Shown piece by piece: positions 38,036 through 46,263 of a DNA stretch of 64,000 nucleotides; the first letter of the stretch is position 1, and the number at the start of each line of letters is the position of its first letter. The notes under the pieces were generated by a model. The model worked only from the letters and a program-made list of their open reading frames with translations, did no database searches and was not told the origin of the DNA. Source of the DNA: Chthonomonas sp. UBA6659 (GTDB taxonomy: Bacteria; Armatimonadota; Fimbriimonadia; Fimbriimonadales; Fimbriimonadaceae); assembly GCA_002455425.1 (NCBI GenBank), contig DKKT01000063.1, positions 3,361-67,360 on the forward strand, written 5' to 3'. Made by a program: the position numbers and the translations under genes.

Positions 38036-38041
38036 CATACT
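38036..38041 (+). promoter_or_regulatory. -10 hexamer CATACT for the cyclase gene
   Basis: CATACT, TACGAGTA (8 nt), GTG 38050. Leaderless-type spacing. Confidence 0.4.
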
Positions 38042-38049
38042 TACGAGTA

Positions 38050-39558
38050 GTGACTTTGGGATCGGCGGATCGCTCGGGCCAGCGCATGCTAGCGGCAATC
38101 GTCTTCACAGACGTTGTCGGTTACTCCGTGCTGGCCGGACGCGACGAGGGCGCGGCGATCTCCGCGTTCCGACGCGACTCGGAACTGATCACGCAGCTCT
38201 GCCAGAAGTACGGAGGCCAAGTCCTCAAAGGAACCGGCGACGGCCTTTTGTTGTGCTTCACGAGCGCGGTCGAGGCGGTCAATTGCTCGATCGCGATTCA
38301 GGAGGCGATCCACGATCAGGCCCTGACCGGGAGTGAGATTCGGCTTCAGCATCGGATCGGTGTCCACCTCGGGGATGTGGTCGTGCTTCCGGACGACGTG
38401 ATCGGGGACGGCGTGAACGTCGCGGCCCGAATCCAGAACGAAGCGAAGCCAGGCGGGATCGCGCTCTCGCAAACGGTCTATGACGTGGTGAAGGGCAAGA
38501 CCAAACTCAATGCCTCCTGCCTCGGGGTCCGTCACCTCAAGCATATCGTCGAACCGATCACGGTCTGGCAATTAGCGCCGGCAGGCTTCGCCGAGGCGAA
38601 TGCGCACAACAACCCGACGCCCCAGCAGGTCATGCTCGATCTGCCGCCCCCGCAGGAAGAAGAGCATGCGGGTGGGACCAAAGGCCTTCTGATCGCGCTG
38701 TGTGCGGTGGTGGTGTTGCTTGTGCCGATCGTGATCTGGCTCGCGACCCGCGATTCCAAGCCGACGGTCGTCGTCCGCGAACCGCCGATCGATGCCTCCA
38801 AAGGTCAGAACAAGGCGCCTTCTTCCGACGACAAGACGGGTACCGGGGAGTCCAAAACGGGCGAGTCCGAAGGCAAGAAGGGCGACGAGAAGGCGTCCCC
38901 ACAGAAGCCGACCGACGAGGAGAAGCCCGCCAATCCGGAGACGAATCCGGGAACGGGGGCTTCGCCCTCGGGAACCGCGGGAACACCAGAAATTCCGAAA
39001 GCGCCCGACAGTCCGGTGCCCCCGAATGCAGACGAGGATGAGCCCACGTTCTCGGAGACGGACCAAGATCGGCGTAGCATCGAAAGCCTGCTCGGCCGAC
39101 AAGCCGCGATCCGTGAGGCCCAGCGCGGCTACAAAGCCACCTATGACTTCGCGGGATTCGCGAAGTGGCTGGACGATCAGGGCTATTCGAGCGCGTTAGC
39201 CGGGCGCGGGCTTGCCGAGCGCTATCGCGAGTTGGCTCGCTTCAAAGAGTGGCTGAAGGCGCAGATCGCCTCCTCCTCCTCTGGCGATCCGCTGATTCTC
39301 CGACGTCCGAACGGTGCCGAGTTAGGGAGAGTCTGGTCTGCAGGCAACGACGCGATCGTCTTCTCGGACGGGGGGTCGCCGCGAGCCATCACGTTCGAGG
39401 AACTGGCTCCGCGCCAGATTCTGGACCTGACGTTCTCGATCTCCCAGCGCGAGCGACAGGATCGGAATCGGGTCGGTGGTCGGGTCGTCAGGAATTGGGC
39501 AACGCTCTTTGCGCGGGAGTATGGCTTGCCGATCCCGCGAGCGAACGCCGGTCCTTAG
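38050..39558 (+). CDS. Class III adenylate/guanylate cyclase with membrane anchor and extracellular tail
   Basis: A 502-residue protein. Residues 14-190 are a class III cyclase domain: metal aspartates at 21 (FTDVVGYS) and 64 (KGTGDG), Lys60 as a likely base-selecting residue, and Asn123/Arg127 in GVNVAARIQ for transition-state binding, so all catalytic positions are present. A membrane helix lies at about 217-238. After it comes a 130-residue disordered stretch rich in Lys, Glu, Pro and Gly (TGESKTGESEGKKGDEK), then a globular C-terminal domain outside the membrane. The layout suggests an outside-in sensor making cAMP or cGMP. Stops overlap the convergent acetyltransferase gene by 4 nt. Confidence 0.85.
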   Translation: MTLGSADRSGQRMLAAIVFTDVVGYSVLAGRDEGAAISAFRRDSELITQLCQKYGGQVLKGTGDGLLLCFTSAVEAVNCSIAIQEAIHDQALTGSEIRLQHRIGVHLGDVVVLPDDVIGDGVNVAARIQNEAKPGGIALSQTVYDVVKGKTKLNASCLGVRHLKHIVEPITVWQLAPAGFAEANAHNNPTPQQVMLDLPPPQEEEHAGGTKGLLIALCAVVVLLVPIVIWLATRDSKPTVVVREPPIDASKGQNKAPSSDDKTGTGESKTGESEGKKGDEKASPQKPTDEEKPANPETNPGTGASPSGTAGTPEIPKAPDSPVPPNADEDEPTFSETDQDRRSIESLLGRQAAIREAQRGYKATYDFAGFAKWLDDQGYSSALAGRGLAERYRELARFKEWLKAQIASSSSGDPLILRRPNGAELGRVWSAGNDAIVFSDGGSPRAITFEELAPRQILDLTFSISQRERQDRNRVGGRVVRNWATLFAREYGLPIPRANAGP

Positions 39559-40319
39559 AACTGATCCGTCATGAACATCTGAGGCGGTCGGGGCCAACCG
39601 ATCCCCATCAGGAACATCTCCGCGTGCAGGGTCCCGACGGGGATGTCGAGGCTCCGCGTCAGACTTCGGAGGCCGACCCAATCCGTACTTGGAGGAACGG
39701 GGAAGTAGGGCTGAGGGTCGGGGAGTACGGCTTCCCGTACGACGGTTACCTCTTGGCAGAGGTAACCGCTCGAGAACGGTTCGCAGCAACGAAGGCTCCA
39801 ACCCCAAGTGCGCCACCGCAGGTCGTCGCGGATAAGACGTTCGGGGTCCTCACACGCCCATCGGTCGTAGAGTTCGCGGACGCGCTCGGGCGGGAGTGGC
39901 TCGCGTTGGTCCAAGCGTGTGGGGTAGTTGAGTTCGCCGCGGACGACTTCGTCGATCGCGACAAAGCCCAGGCTCTGGTACAGCCGAGGATCGGCTGCGA
40001 AGAGGAGGGGTCGGTGTTCCGGATCGGCCAGCCTCATGACCTCACGAAGCAGTATCCCCGCGAGACCGCACCGGCGGTGCCGCCGGTCCGTTGCGACGCC
40101 GGCAATGCCGTAGGCTGTTCCCCAGCCGAAGTGGAGCGGAGTCGTGGTCAGGATCGAGCGGATGACGCCGCCTTGGAGGAGGGCCCACTTTCTTTGGAGA
40201 TCGAAGAACGGTTCGGTGTAGAAGACCGCGGAGGCGCGCTGGAAGTCGAGCTCGAACACATCGCACAACAAGTGCAGGAACTCGTCCGCCTCATGGTGCT
40301 CGATCGGGCGGATTTCCAA
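39555..40319 (-). CDS. GNAT N-acetyltransferase (Eis-like layout)
   Basis: A 254-residue protein with an N-terminal GNAT domain. The acetyl-CoA motif reads VATDRRHRRCGLAGILLREVM near residue 78 (RxxGxA/G type), preceded by GIAG. The total length with a second C-terminal half suggests a two-lobed enzyme like the Eis group, but it is shorter than Eis. Substrate unknown. The ATG follows the YbbR-like stop with no spacer, so it is translated in the cdaA-cdaR unit. Confidence 0.75.
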   Translation of the reverse strand: MEIRPIEHHEADEFLHLLCDVFELDFQRASAVFYTEPFFDLQRKWALLQGGVIRSILTTTPLHFGWGTAYGIAGVATDRRHRRCGLAGILLREVMRLADPEHRPLLFAADPRLYQSLGFVAIDEVVRGELNYPTRLDQREPLPPERVRELYDRWACEDPERLIRDDLRWRTWGWSLRCCEPFSSGYLCQEVTVVREAVLPDPQPYFPVPPSTDWVGLRSLTRSLDIPVGTLHAEMFLMGIGWPRPPQMFMTDQF

Positions 40320-41285
40320 CTACGGACTTCCTTCGGGGGGCGGGATCTCGTTGGTCGGGATCGGCTCGATCGTGACCCGCACCCGTACCACCTGGTTCCG
40401 GACGAGCTTGACATCCGCGGGGAGGATCAGCCGGACCGACCGGATCTGGCGGCCGCGCATGCCGCTGAGATCGATCGGTTCCGTTTTGATCGTCGAATAG
40501 CGGCTGACGGTGCCTGGCGGCCCGTTCACGGAGACTTGGGTCGGGGTGATCTCGTAGGTGGCGACCCTGAAATTGCCCCCCGGCTGACCGACGAAGTCGG
40601 GCACGATGAGGAGAACGCGGTCGGCCGGTGCCGGGCTGGTCGAGGGGATGATTCTGACGATCTTAGGCTCAGCTCGGACGGTCGGGATGATCTTGCCGTC
40701 CTCATCGAGCATTCGCACCTCGGTCGGATACGCGCCCTTCTCGCGGACGAGTTTGAGATCGAGCGATCCGACGACACGACGCACGCGATCGACATCCTGC
40801 TCGGGCCCGGTCACGATGACCTTCTGGGGCTCGACCTCATCGTCCTTGCTGTCGGACACGACGTCCCGAGGAAGTGCGCCGAATCGCTCGACTTCGACGC
40901 CGAATTCGGCGGACTTACGCCGTTGTATCGCGAGGCGCACGGTCGGCTGATTGAGGGTCAGGAGATTGGCGAATCGGGTCGGGGCGATCAGCCGTATCCC
41001 GAATTTCCGCGTTTCGGCTTTGGCGCGGGAGAGGTCGATCACGGCGTCGATCGATTCGCTCTTGATCGCGTCGAGATCTTCGGGTGAGCCGTCGGCCACA
41101 ACCGTCACGGTCGCCGGAATCGATGTCACGATCAAATCCTCCGCGAGGTTTTCGGTGCGGAGCCGGACGTCGAATTCGCGCTGCTTGCTCGGCTCCGTCT
41201 GGACCGAAACCTGGAGCCACATCATGAGGGCGACCACGATCGCCGCGGTCCCGAGGAGAAGATTGCCGATCGTGAGCCGCTTCAT
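40320..41285 (-). CDS. cdaR: YbbR-domain protein, regulator of diadenylate cyclase
   Basis: A 321-residue protein with one N-terminal membrane helix (LLLGTAAIVVALMMWLQV) and two or three extracellular YbbR repeats (for example IKSESIDAVIDLSRAKAETR and KVIVTGPEQDVDRV). CdaR/YbbR proteins control CdaA from the outer face of the membrane. The start overlaps the cdaA stop by 4 nt, the conserved cdaA-cdaR arrangement. The usual third partner, glmM, does not follow; an acetyltransferase gene abuts instead. Confidence 0.88.
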   Translation of the reverse strand: MKRLTIGNLLLGTAAIVVALMMWLQVSVQTEPSKQREFDVRLRTENLAEDLIVTSIPATVTVVADGSPEDLDAIKSESIDAVIDLSRAKAETRKFGIRLIAPTRFANLLTLNQPTVRLAIQRRKSAEFGVEVERFGALPRDVVSDSKDDEVEPQKVIVTGPEQDVDRVRRVVGSLDLKLVREKGAYPTEVRMLDEDGKIIPTVRAEPKIVRIIPSTSPAPADRVLLIVPDFVGQPGGNFRVATYEITPTQVSVNGPPGTVSRYSTIKTEPIDLSGMRGRQIRSVRLILPADVKLVRNQVVRVRVTIEPIPTNEIPPPEGSP

Positions 41286-42130
41286 GACCGCCCACCAACC
41301 TTTTCCCGTCGGCGTCGGCGAATGCGCTCGCCGTCCTGGGTCACTCCCCGGATCTCTCCGTTGAGCACTTCGCGGAGTTCGAGGTGGTCTCGTAGCTTAC
41401 GCAACTGGCCATCGATCGCGACCGAAATGGTCCCGCGCTCCTCGCTGACCATGATCGCGACCGAATCGGACTGTTCGCTGATGCCGACTCCGGCGCGATG
41501 CCTCATATGGACCGTGGGATCGAGCGCTCGATTCTCACTCAAGGGAAGACGGCACGCGGCCGCGACGATGGAGTCCCCGCGTATTAGGACGGCACCATCG
41601 TGGAGCGGGTTACCCTCATAGAAGATCGAGCCGATCAGCGGCGCAGAGACTTTCGCGTCCAGGCATACGCCGTTCTCGGCGATGTCGTTGAGAAGGGTGC
41701 CGCGTTCCACCACGAGGATTGCGCCCACCCGTTGGGCCGACATTTCCGCGACCGACGCGACGATCTCCTCGACGGTGTGCGCGGCGACCCGACTTTCGCC
41801 GGCGAGCCGCTCGGGAAGGAGCCCGAAGCGCGCGAAGCTCTCGAGGGCCTGCCGCAATTCGGGAAGAAGGAGAATGACGAGCGCCACCGGAGCCAGCAAG
41901 GTCGCCTTGTCGAGAATCCAGTTGAGGGTGCGGAGCTGGAGATACCGGCTGAGGAATAGGGCGAGTACGAACACGCCGATGCCGACCACGATCCGCCATG
42001 CCCGCGTGCTCCGGATCATCTTCAAGACCCGGTAGAGCAGGTAAGCCACGAGCAGGATGTCGATCAGGTTGACCGCATTTTCCCAGGAGAGCTCTCGCAG
42101 CTCGTTCAGTCGGCGCAGGATATCGTTCAA
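41282..42130 (-). CDS. cdaA: Diadenylate cyclase (c-di-AMP synthase)
   Basis: A 282-residue membrane cyclase that joins two ATP into c-di-AMP, an essential signal for potassium and envelope balance in many bacteria. Three membrane helices occupy residues 20-100. The DAC domain carries NPLHDGAVLIRG (the DGA motif) and MRHRAGVGISEQ (the RHR motif). It starts at TTG 42130, 11 nt after a TACAAT box, leaving a very short leader. It is the first gene of the cdaA-cdaR-acetyltransferase unit. Confidence 0.94.
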   Translation of the reverse strand: MNDILRRLNELRELSWENAVNLIDILLVAYLLYRVLKMIRSTRAWRIVVGIGVFVLALFLSRYLQLRTLNWILDKATLLAPVALVILLLPELRQALESFARFGLLPERLAGESRVAAHTVEEIVASVAEMSAQRVGAILVVERGTLLNDIAENGVCLDAKVSAPLIGSIFYEGNPLHDGAVLIRGDSIVAAACRLPLSENRALDPTVHMRHRAGVGISEQSDSVAIMVSEERGTISVAIDGQLRKLRDHLELREVLNGEIRGVTQDGERIRRRRREKVGGRS

Positions 42131-42175
42131 GCGGTCTTACCATTGTAGCGAACCCACCGGCTGTGTGCGCGCGGC

Positions 42176-43624
42176 TTAGGGCGCTTGTCGTCGGATCAGC
42201 GAGCGCCACTCGGTCATCTCTTCGATCGCGAATCGGACGCCTTCGCGTCCGATTCCGCTCCGCTTGGTCCCGCCATAGGGCATGTTGTCAAAGCGGAGGG
42301 TGGGGAAGTCGCCGACCACGAGGCCGCCGACCTCGAGGGTCTCCCAGGCTTGCGCGATCCGATCTTCGTGGGCCGTAAAGAGCCCGGTTTGGAGGCCATA
42401 TCGAGACGCGTTGACGCGAGCGAGGGCTGCATCGAAGCTCTCGAAGGCTGCGAGGGTCAACACCGGCCCGAAGACCTCTTCGGTCAGGAGTCGGGGGCCG
42501 TCCGGCGCGTTGTCGGAGACCTCGACGAGCGTTGGTTCGATGACATTCCCGATGCGGTTGCCTCCGGCGAGGACCCGTGCCCCGAAGGACTCGGCCTCGT
42601 CGATCCATTCCATCACCCGGTCGGCGGCGTCGCTCGTGATCATCGGACCGCAGACGACCCCGGGTTCGCGAGGATCGCCGGAGGGCGTCTGCCCGGTCGA
42701 GGTCGACAACGCGTCCCTCACACGCTCGTATACCGAGCGCTCTGCCAGCACATGCTGGACGGCGATGCAGACCTGGCCTGCATAGCCGTAGGCCCCGGCC
42801 GCACAGCGCTTCGCGGCCCACTCCACGTCGGCATCCTCGCAAATGATGGCGAAGGAATCCCCGCCGAGTTCAAGGGCGACCCGCTTCTCCGGCAGAATCG
42901 ACTTCAAGTGGAAGCCCACGGCCGGTGAGCCGGTGAAGCTGACCATTCTCACGTCCGGATGCCTTGCGACCCACTCCGCGGTCGGTGCTTCGCATTGGAT
43001 CGCGTTCAAAACCCCCGAGGGGCAGCCCGCCTCATGGATGAGACGCGCGAACGTGAGCGAGCACAGCGCGGCAAGGGGCGAGCCTTTCAGGATCACGGTG
43101 TTGCCCGAAGCCAGCGCCGGCGCAATCTTGTGCGCGGCAAGGTTGAAAGGCCAGTTGTACGGTGTGATGCAGAAGATCGGCCCGATCGGGAGGCGCTCGG
43201 CCATGCCCGTGTAGCCGGTTCCGCGCGGGTCGAAAGTGAGATCGAATCTCTCGGGTCGATGCTCGAGAGCCAAGTCGGCGGCGAGTTCGAAGGTGAGCGC
43301 GCATCGGTCCAATTCCCCGTGGCCGAGCGCAACCGGCTTGCCGATTTCGAGCGCCATCAGCTCGGCGAGTTCGTCGCGTCGCGCCCGCACGGTGGCGGCG
43401 ATTTTCCGCAGGAGCTCGCTTCGGACCGGGCCATCGGATCGACGCCAAGTCAAAAAGGCATCACGGGCGGCGGCGATCGCCTGAGCCGCCTCCGGTCTCC
43501 CGGCTTCGGCCGCTGACCCGACGACGGTTCCGTCAAAGGGGGATCGCTGGACGGTTTTGCCGATCCCTTGGTCGCAAGGGCCGCCGAGAAAGACACCATC
43601 GATCAGCAATTCCCGGTGTAACAT
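42176..43624 (-). CDS. Aldehyde dehydrogenase family protein
   Basis: A 482-residue NAD(P)-dependent aldehyde dehydrogenase. The substrate-proximal motif PYNWPFNLAAHKIAPALASG lies near 156, the coenzyme loop FTGSPAVGFHL near 230, the catalytic glutamate in ALELGGD near 254 and the catalytic cysteine in GYAGQVCIAVQ near 287. The layout with QVCIAVQ is shared by lactaldehyde, glyceraldehyde-3-phosphate (GAPN) and related enzymes; the precise aldehyde is unknown. It ends 45 nt before the cdaA start codon on the same strand. Confidence 0.9.
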   Translation of the reverse strand: MLHRELLIDGVFLGGPCDQGIGKTVQRSPFDGTVVGSAAEAGRPEAAQAIAAARDAFLTWRRSDGPVRSELLRKIAATVRARRDELAELMALEIGKPVALGHGELDRCALTFELAADLALEHRPERFDLTFDPRGTGYTGMAERLPIGPIFCITPYNWPFNLAAHKIAPALASGNTVILKGSPLAALCSLTFARLIHEAGCPSGVLNAIQCEAPTAEWVARHPDVRMVSFTGSPAVGFHLKSILPEKRVALELGGDSFAIICEDADVEWAAKRCAAGAYGYAGQVCIAVQHVLAERSVYERVRDALSTSTGQTPSGDPREPGVVCGPMITSDAADRVMEWIDEAESFGARVLAGGNRIGNVIEPTLVEVSDNAPDGPRLLTEEVFGPVLTLAAFESFDAALARVNASRYGLQTGLFTAHEDRIAQAWETLEVGGLVVGDFPTLRFDNMPYGGTKRSGIGREGVRFAIEEMTEWRSLIRRQAP

Positions 43625-43700
43625 GAAGTTGTATTTTGCCGGAGGTTAAGGCGGCATCGTTTACCCCGGTCTGACTCGTATTCCTCTATGGGTGGACTTC

Positions 43701-44411
43701 ATGAACCGCAAAATCATTTGTGCCCTCGATACGGGTGAACTCGACGAAGCGCTCCGAACGGTAAAGCGCCTCGCCGGTCACGTGGGAGCCTTCAAGATCG
43801 GACATGGGTTGGTCCTGCCGAACGGACTCGAGGTCATCAAGAGGCTTCAGGACGTCGGCGCGGACAGGATCTTCCTCGACCTCAAGTTCCATGACATCCC
43901 GAACACGGTCGCACTCGGTGTGCGTGAAGCGGCGCGTGCGGGTGTTTGGATGATGACCTTGCATGTGAGCGGAGGGCCGGCAATGATGACGGCGGCGGTC
44001 GAAGAGGCACGAAGCTTCGGCGAGATGGACGCCCCGCTGTTGATGGGCGTCTCGGTGCTGAGCAGCATCGACCAGCACGTTCTGTCCGACCATCTCGGAG
44101 TCGGTCGCTCGATCCAAGAGCAGATGGTATCGCTCTCGCTCCTCGCGATCGAATGCGGCCTCGATGGCGTCATCTGTCCCGCCCCGGAGCTGAAGGCCGT
44201 TCGGAACGTGGTGCACCACAACGGCATCATCGTGACCCCCGGCATTCGCTTGCCCCAAGACGACGTCCACGATCAGGTCCGAGTAGGAACGCCTCAGCAG
44301 GCACTCGCCGACGGGGCAGACTATCTTGTAATCGGTCGTCCGCTGATGCAGTGCGAGAACCCCGAGGCGACGCTCGCCGCGTTCTCCGAACGGGCCGGAT
44401 CGGCTCACTGA
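43701..44411 (+). CDS. pyrF: Orotidine 5'-phosphate decarboxylase
   Basis: A 236-residue type I enzyme that makes UMP in the last step of pyrimidine synthesis. The catalytic Lys-Asp array is FLDLKFHDIPNT near residue 57, and the phosphate site is VTPGIRLPQDD and DYLVIGRPL at the C-terminus. ATG 43701 is preferred over GTG 43692 because GGGTGG lies 5 nt before it. It is a single gene followed by a strong hairpin terminator. The only other pyrimidine gene here is the half carB 13 kb away. Confidence 0.96.
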   Translation: MNRKIICALDTGELDEALRTVKRLAGHVGAFKIGHGLVLPNGLEVIKRLQDVGADRIFLDLKFHDIPNTVALGVREAARAGVWMMTLHVSGGPAMMTAAVEEARSFGEMDAPLLMGVSVLSSIDQHVLSDHLGVGRSIQEQMVSLSLLAIECGLDGVICPAPELKAVRNVVHHNGIIVTPGIRLPQDDVHDQVRVGTPQQALADGADYLVIGRPLMQCENPEATLAAFSERAGSAH

Positions 44412-44415
44412 CCAA

Positions 44416-44448
44416 CACGAAACGCCGGCTCGAAAGCCGGCGTTCGTG
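44416..44448. terminator. Bidirectional hairpin between pyrF and the subtilase gene
   Basis: CACGAA-A-CGCCGGCT (44416-44430) pairs with AGCCGGCGTTCGTG (44435-44448): a 14-bp stem with one bulged A and a CGAA tetraloop. It lies between two convergent stops and can serve both. No T-run follows on the plus strand. Confidence 0.7.
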
Positions 44449-44471
44449 TGCGGGATCGCGGAGGTGCGAGA

Positions 44472-46205
44472 CTAACGGGTGATCGTCAGGGGAACGGACT
44501 TACTGGAACCGGCGGAGGTCGCCGTCAGCGTCACCTGAGTCTGGGTGCTGACGGGACGGGTCACGACGGAGACGCCGGCCGATCGGAGGCCGCGAGCCAC
44601 GAAGACCGAGGTCGCCATCCGGGTCAGGCTCGGGTTCGAACTGGCCAACGCCACTCGGACACCACCGGCGGGAGCGGGGCTGTTGAGGGTGACCCGCAGG
44701 GTGACGAAGCCTCCGCCACGCACCGTGCTTCGGGAGAGCGAGACCGACGCGAGGGTGAGCGACGGCTTTACAAGCAGAGCCGTTGATTTGGTCACCCCAC
44801 CGGAACTGGCGTTGATCGTCACGGATCGCTGGGATCCGACGTTGGCGCACACAACGTTGAACGTCGCGCTCGTGGCTCCTTCCTGGACGGTAACCTGAGC
44901 AGGATTCACCGTCGCGACCGCCGTGATCGTACTGGAGAGATTCACCACGACTCCGCCGTTCGGAGCCTGACCCGACAGGTTGACGGTGCCGCTGACGGTT
45001 TCACCGGCGCTGGCGGTCGTCTTCGCGAGTTGGACGCCGCTGAGGACAACCGGACCGCCGCCGCCACCGCCTCCTCCGCTGTTCATTGCGGCGAGCGCAT
45101 TGACACGCCCGTGGGCGACGAACGATCCGACGTCGTCGCAGCTGCTCTCGATCGCCGCTCTCACTTGAGCGGGAGTCGCGTTCGCGCCGAGGCGGCTGAA
45201 GACGAGGCCGGCGAGACCGGCGACGCCAGGGCAAGCCATCGACGTGCCGCTCATGTAGCCGTAGCCTCCGCCCATGTAGGTGCTGTAGATCGAGCTTCCG
45301 GGCGCGGCGACATCAACCCACTCGCCGTAGTTCGAGAAGCCCGAGCGTTGATCGCTCTGGTCGGTCGAGGCGACGGCGATCGCGTTCATGTAGTAGGCGG
45401 GATACGCGGGCGATGTCCAACCGTTGTTGCCGGCGGCTGCGACGACGACCGCGCCGTTGTTCCACGCATAGTCGACGGCGTCGGCGAGGGCCTGGCTTCC
45501 CGAACCGGCGCCGAGGCTGAGCGAGATGACTTTCGCGCCGTTCTGAACCGCCCAGGTGATGCCGTCGGTGACGTCGCTGAAGTTCCCGGAACCGCTCGCG
45601 TCGAGCACTTTCACCGGCATGAGGCGACAGTGGTAGCCGACGCCGGCGACGCCCACCCCGTTGTGGGTGCTCGCGGCGGCGATGCCGGCGCAGTGGGTGC
45701 CGTGGCCCTGGTCGTCCTGAGGATTGGCGTCCTGGTTCACGAAGTCGTAGCCCGGAACGAGCTTGCCGGAGAGGTCCGGGTGGCTCAAGTCGATCCCGGT
45801 GTCGATGATCGCGATGATGACGCCGGGATCACCCGTTTCGAGGTCCCACGCGGCTGGACATTGCATCTTCAGGGGGCCGTACTGCTGGCTCCAACCGGGA
45901 TCGTTCGGGACGCCGAAGGCACGAACCTTGTAGTTCGGTTCCGCGTAAACCACGTTCGGCATCGAACGGTAGAAGGCGGCGGCCTGAGTCACGCTCATTC
46001 CACCCGGGAGATCGAGTCGCACGGTACCGATGGCGTGATTCTCGGACGCGACCGATGCCCCTGCGAGCGCGGCCATCGATGCCACCGGGGCGCCTTGACG
46101 GAACTTCACCAACAGCTCGCCGGGCTCGTAGTTTTGGCCCCAGCCGATCGCCGCACACGTCATTACTGACGCGATCATCAAGAACTTCAGTCGCAAGTCG
46201 TTCAC
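44472..46205 (-). CDS. Secreted S8 (subtilase) serine protease with two Ig-like repeats
   Basis: A 577-residue protease. Signal sequence to about residue 23; propeptide 24-100 (ELLVKFRQGAPVASM; VVYAEPNYKV); catalytic domain with Asp in IAIIDTGID, His in GHGTHCAG and Ser in GTSMACPGVAG (thermitase-like). A run of eight glycines joins it to two Ig-like repeats of about 85 residues (LSGVQLAKTTASAGETVSG and LASVSLSRSTVRGGGFVTL), probably for surface binding. GTG 46205 is used; a TTG 9 nt further in (46196) has a better-placed GAGGTG. Confidence 0.93.
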   Translation of the reverse strand: MNDLRLKFLMIASVMTCAAIGWGQNYEPGELLVKFRQGAPVASMAALAGASVASENHAIGTVRLDLPGGMSVTQAAAFYRSMPNVVYAEPNYKVRAFGVPNDPGWSQQYGPLKMQCPAAWDLETGDPGVIIAIIDTGIDLSHPDLSGKLVPGYDFVNQDANPQDDQGHGTHCAGIAAASTHNGVGVAGVGYHCRLMPVKVLDASGSGNFSDVTDGITWAVQNGAKVISLSLGAGSGSQALADAVDYAWNNGAVVVAAAGNNGWTSPAYPAYYMNAIAVASTDQSDQRSGFSNYGEWVDVAAPGSSIYSTYMGGGYGYMSGTSMACPGVAGLAGLVFSRLGANATPAQVRAAIESSCDDVGSFVAHGRVNALAAMNSGGGGGGGGPVVLSGVQLAKTTASAGETVSGTVNLSGQAPNGGVVVNLSSTITAVATVNPAQVTVQEGATSATFNVVCANVGSQRSVTINASSGGVTKSTALLVKPSLTLASVSLSRSTVRGGGFVTLRVTLNSPAPAGGVRVALASSNPSLTRMATSVFVARGLRSAGVSVVTRPVSTQTQVTLTATSAGSSKSVPLTITR

Positions 46206-46263
46206 CTCGGTTCGGGTGTTCCATCTCGCGGAGCCTGGGCTTTCAGGACGTTTGCGGGTTTGA

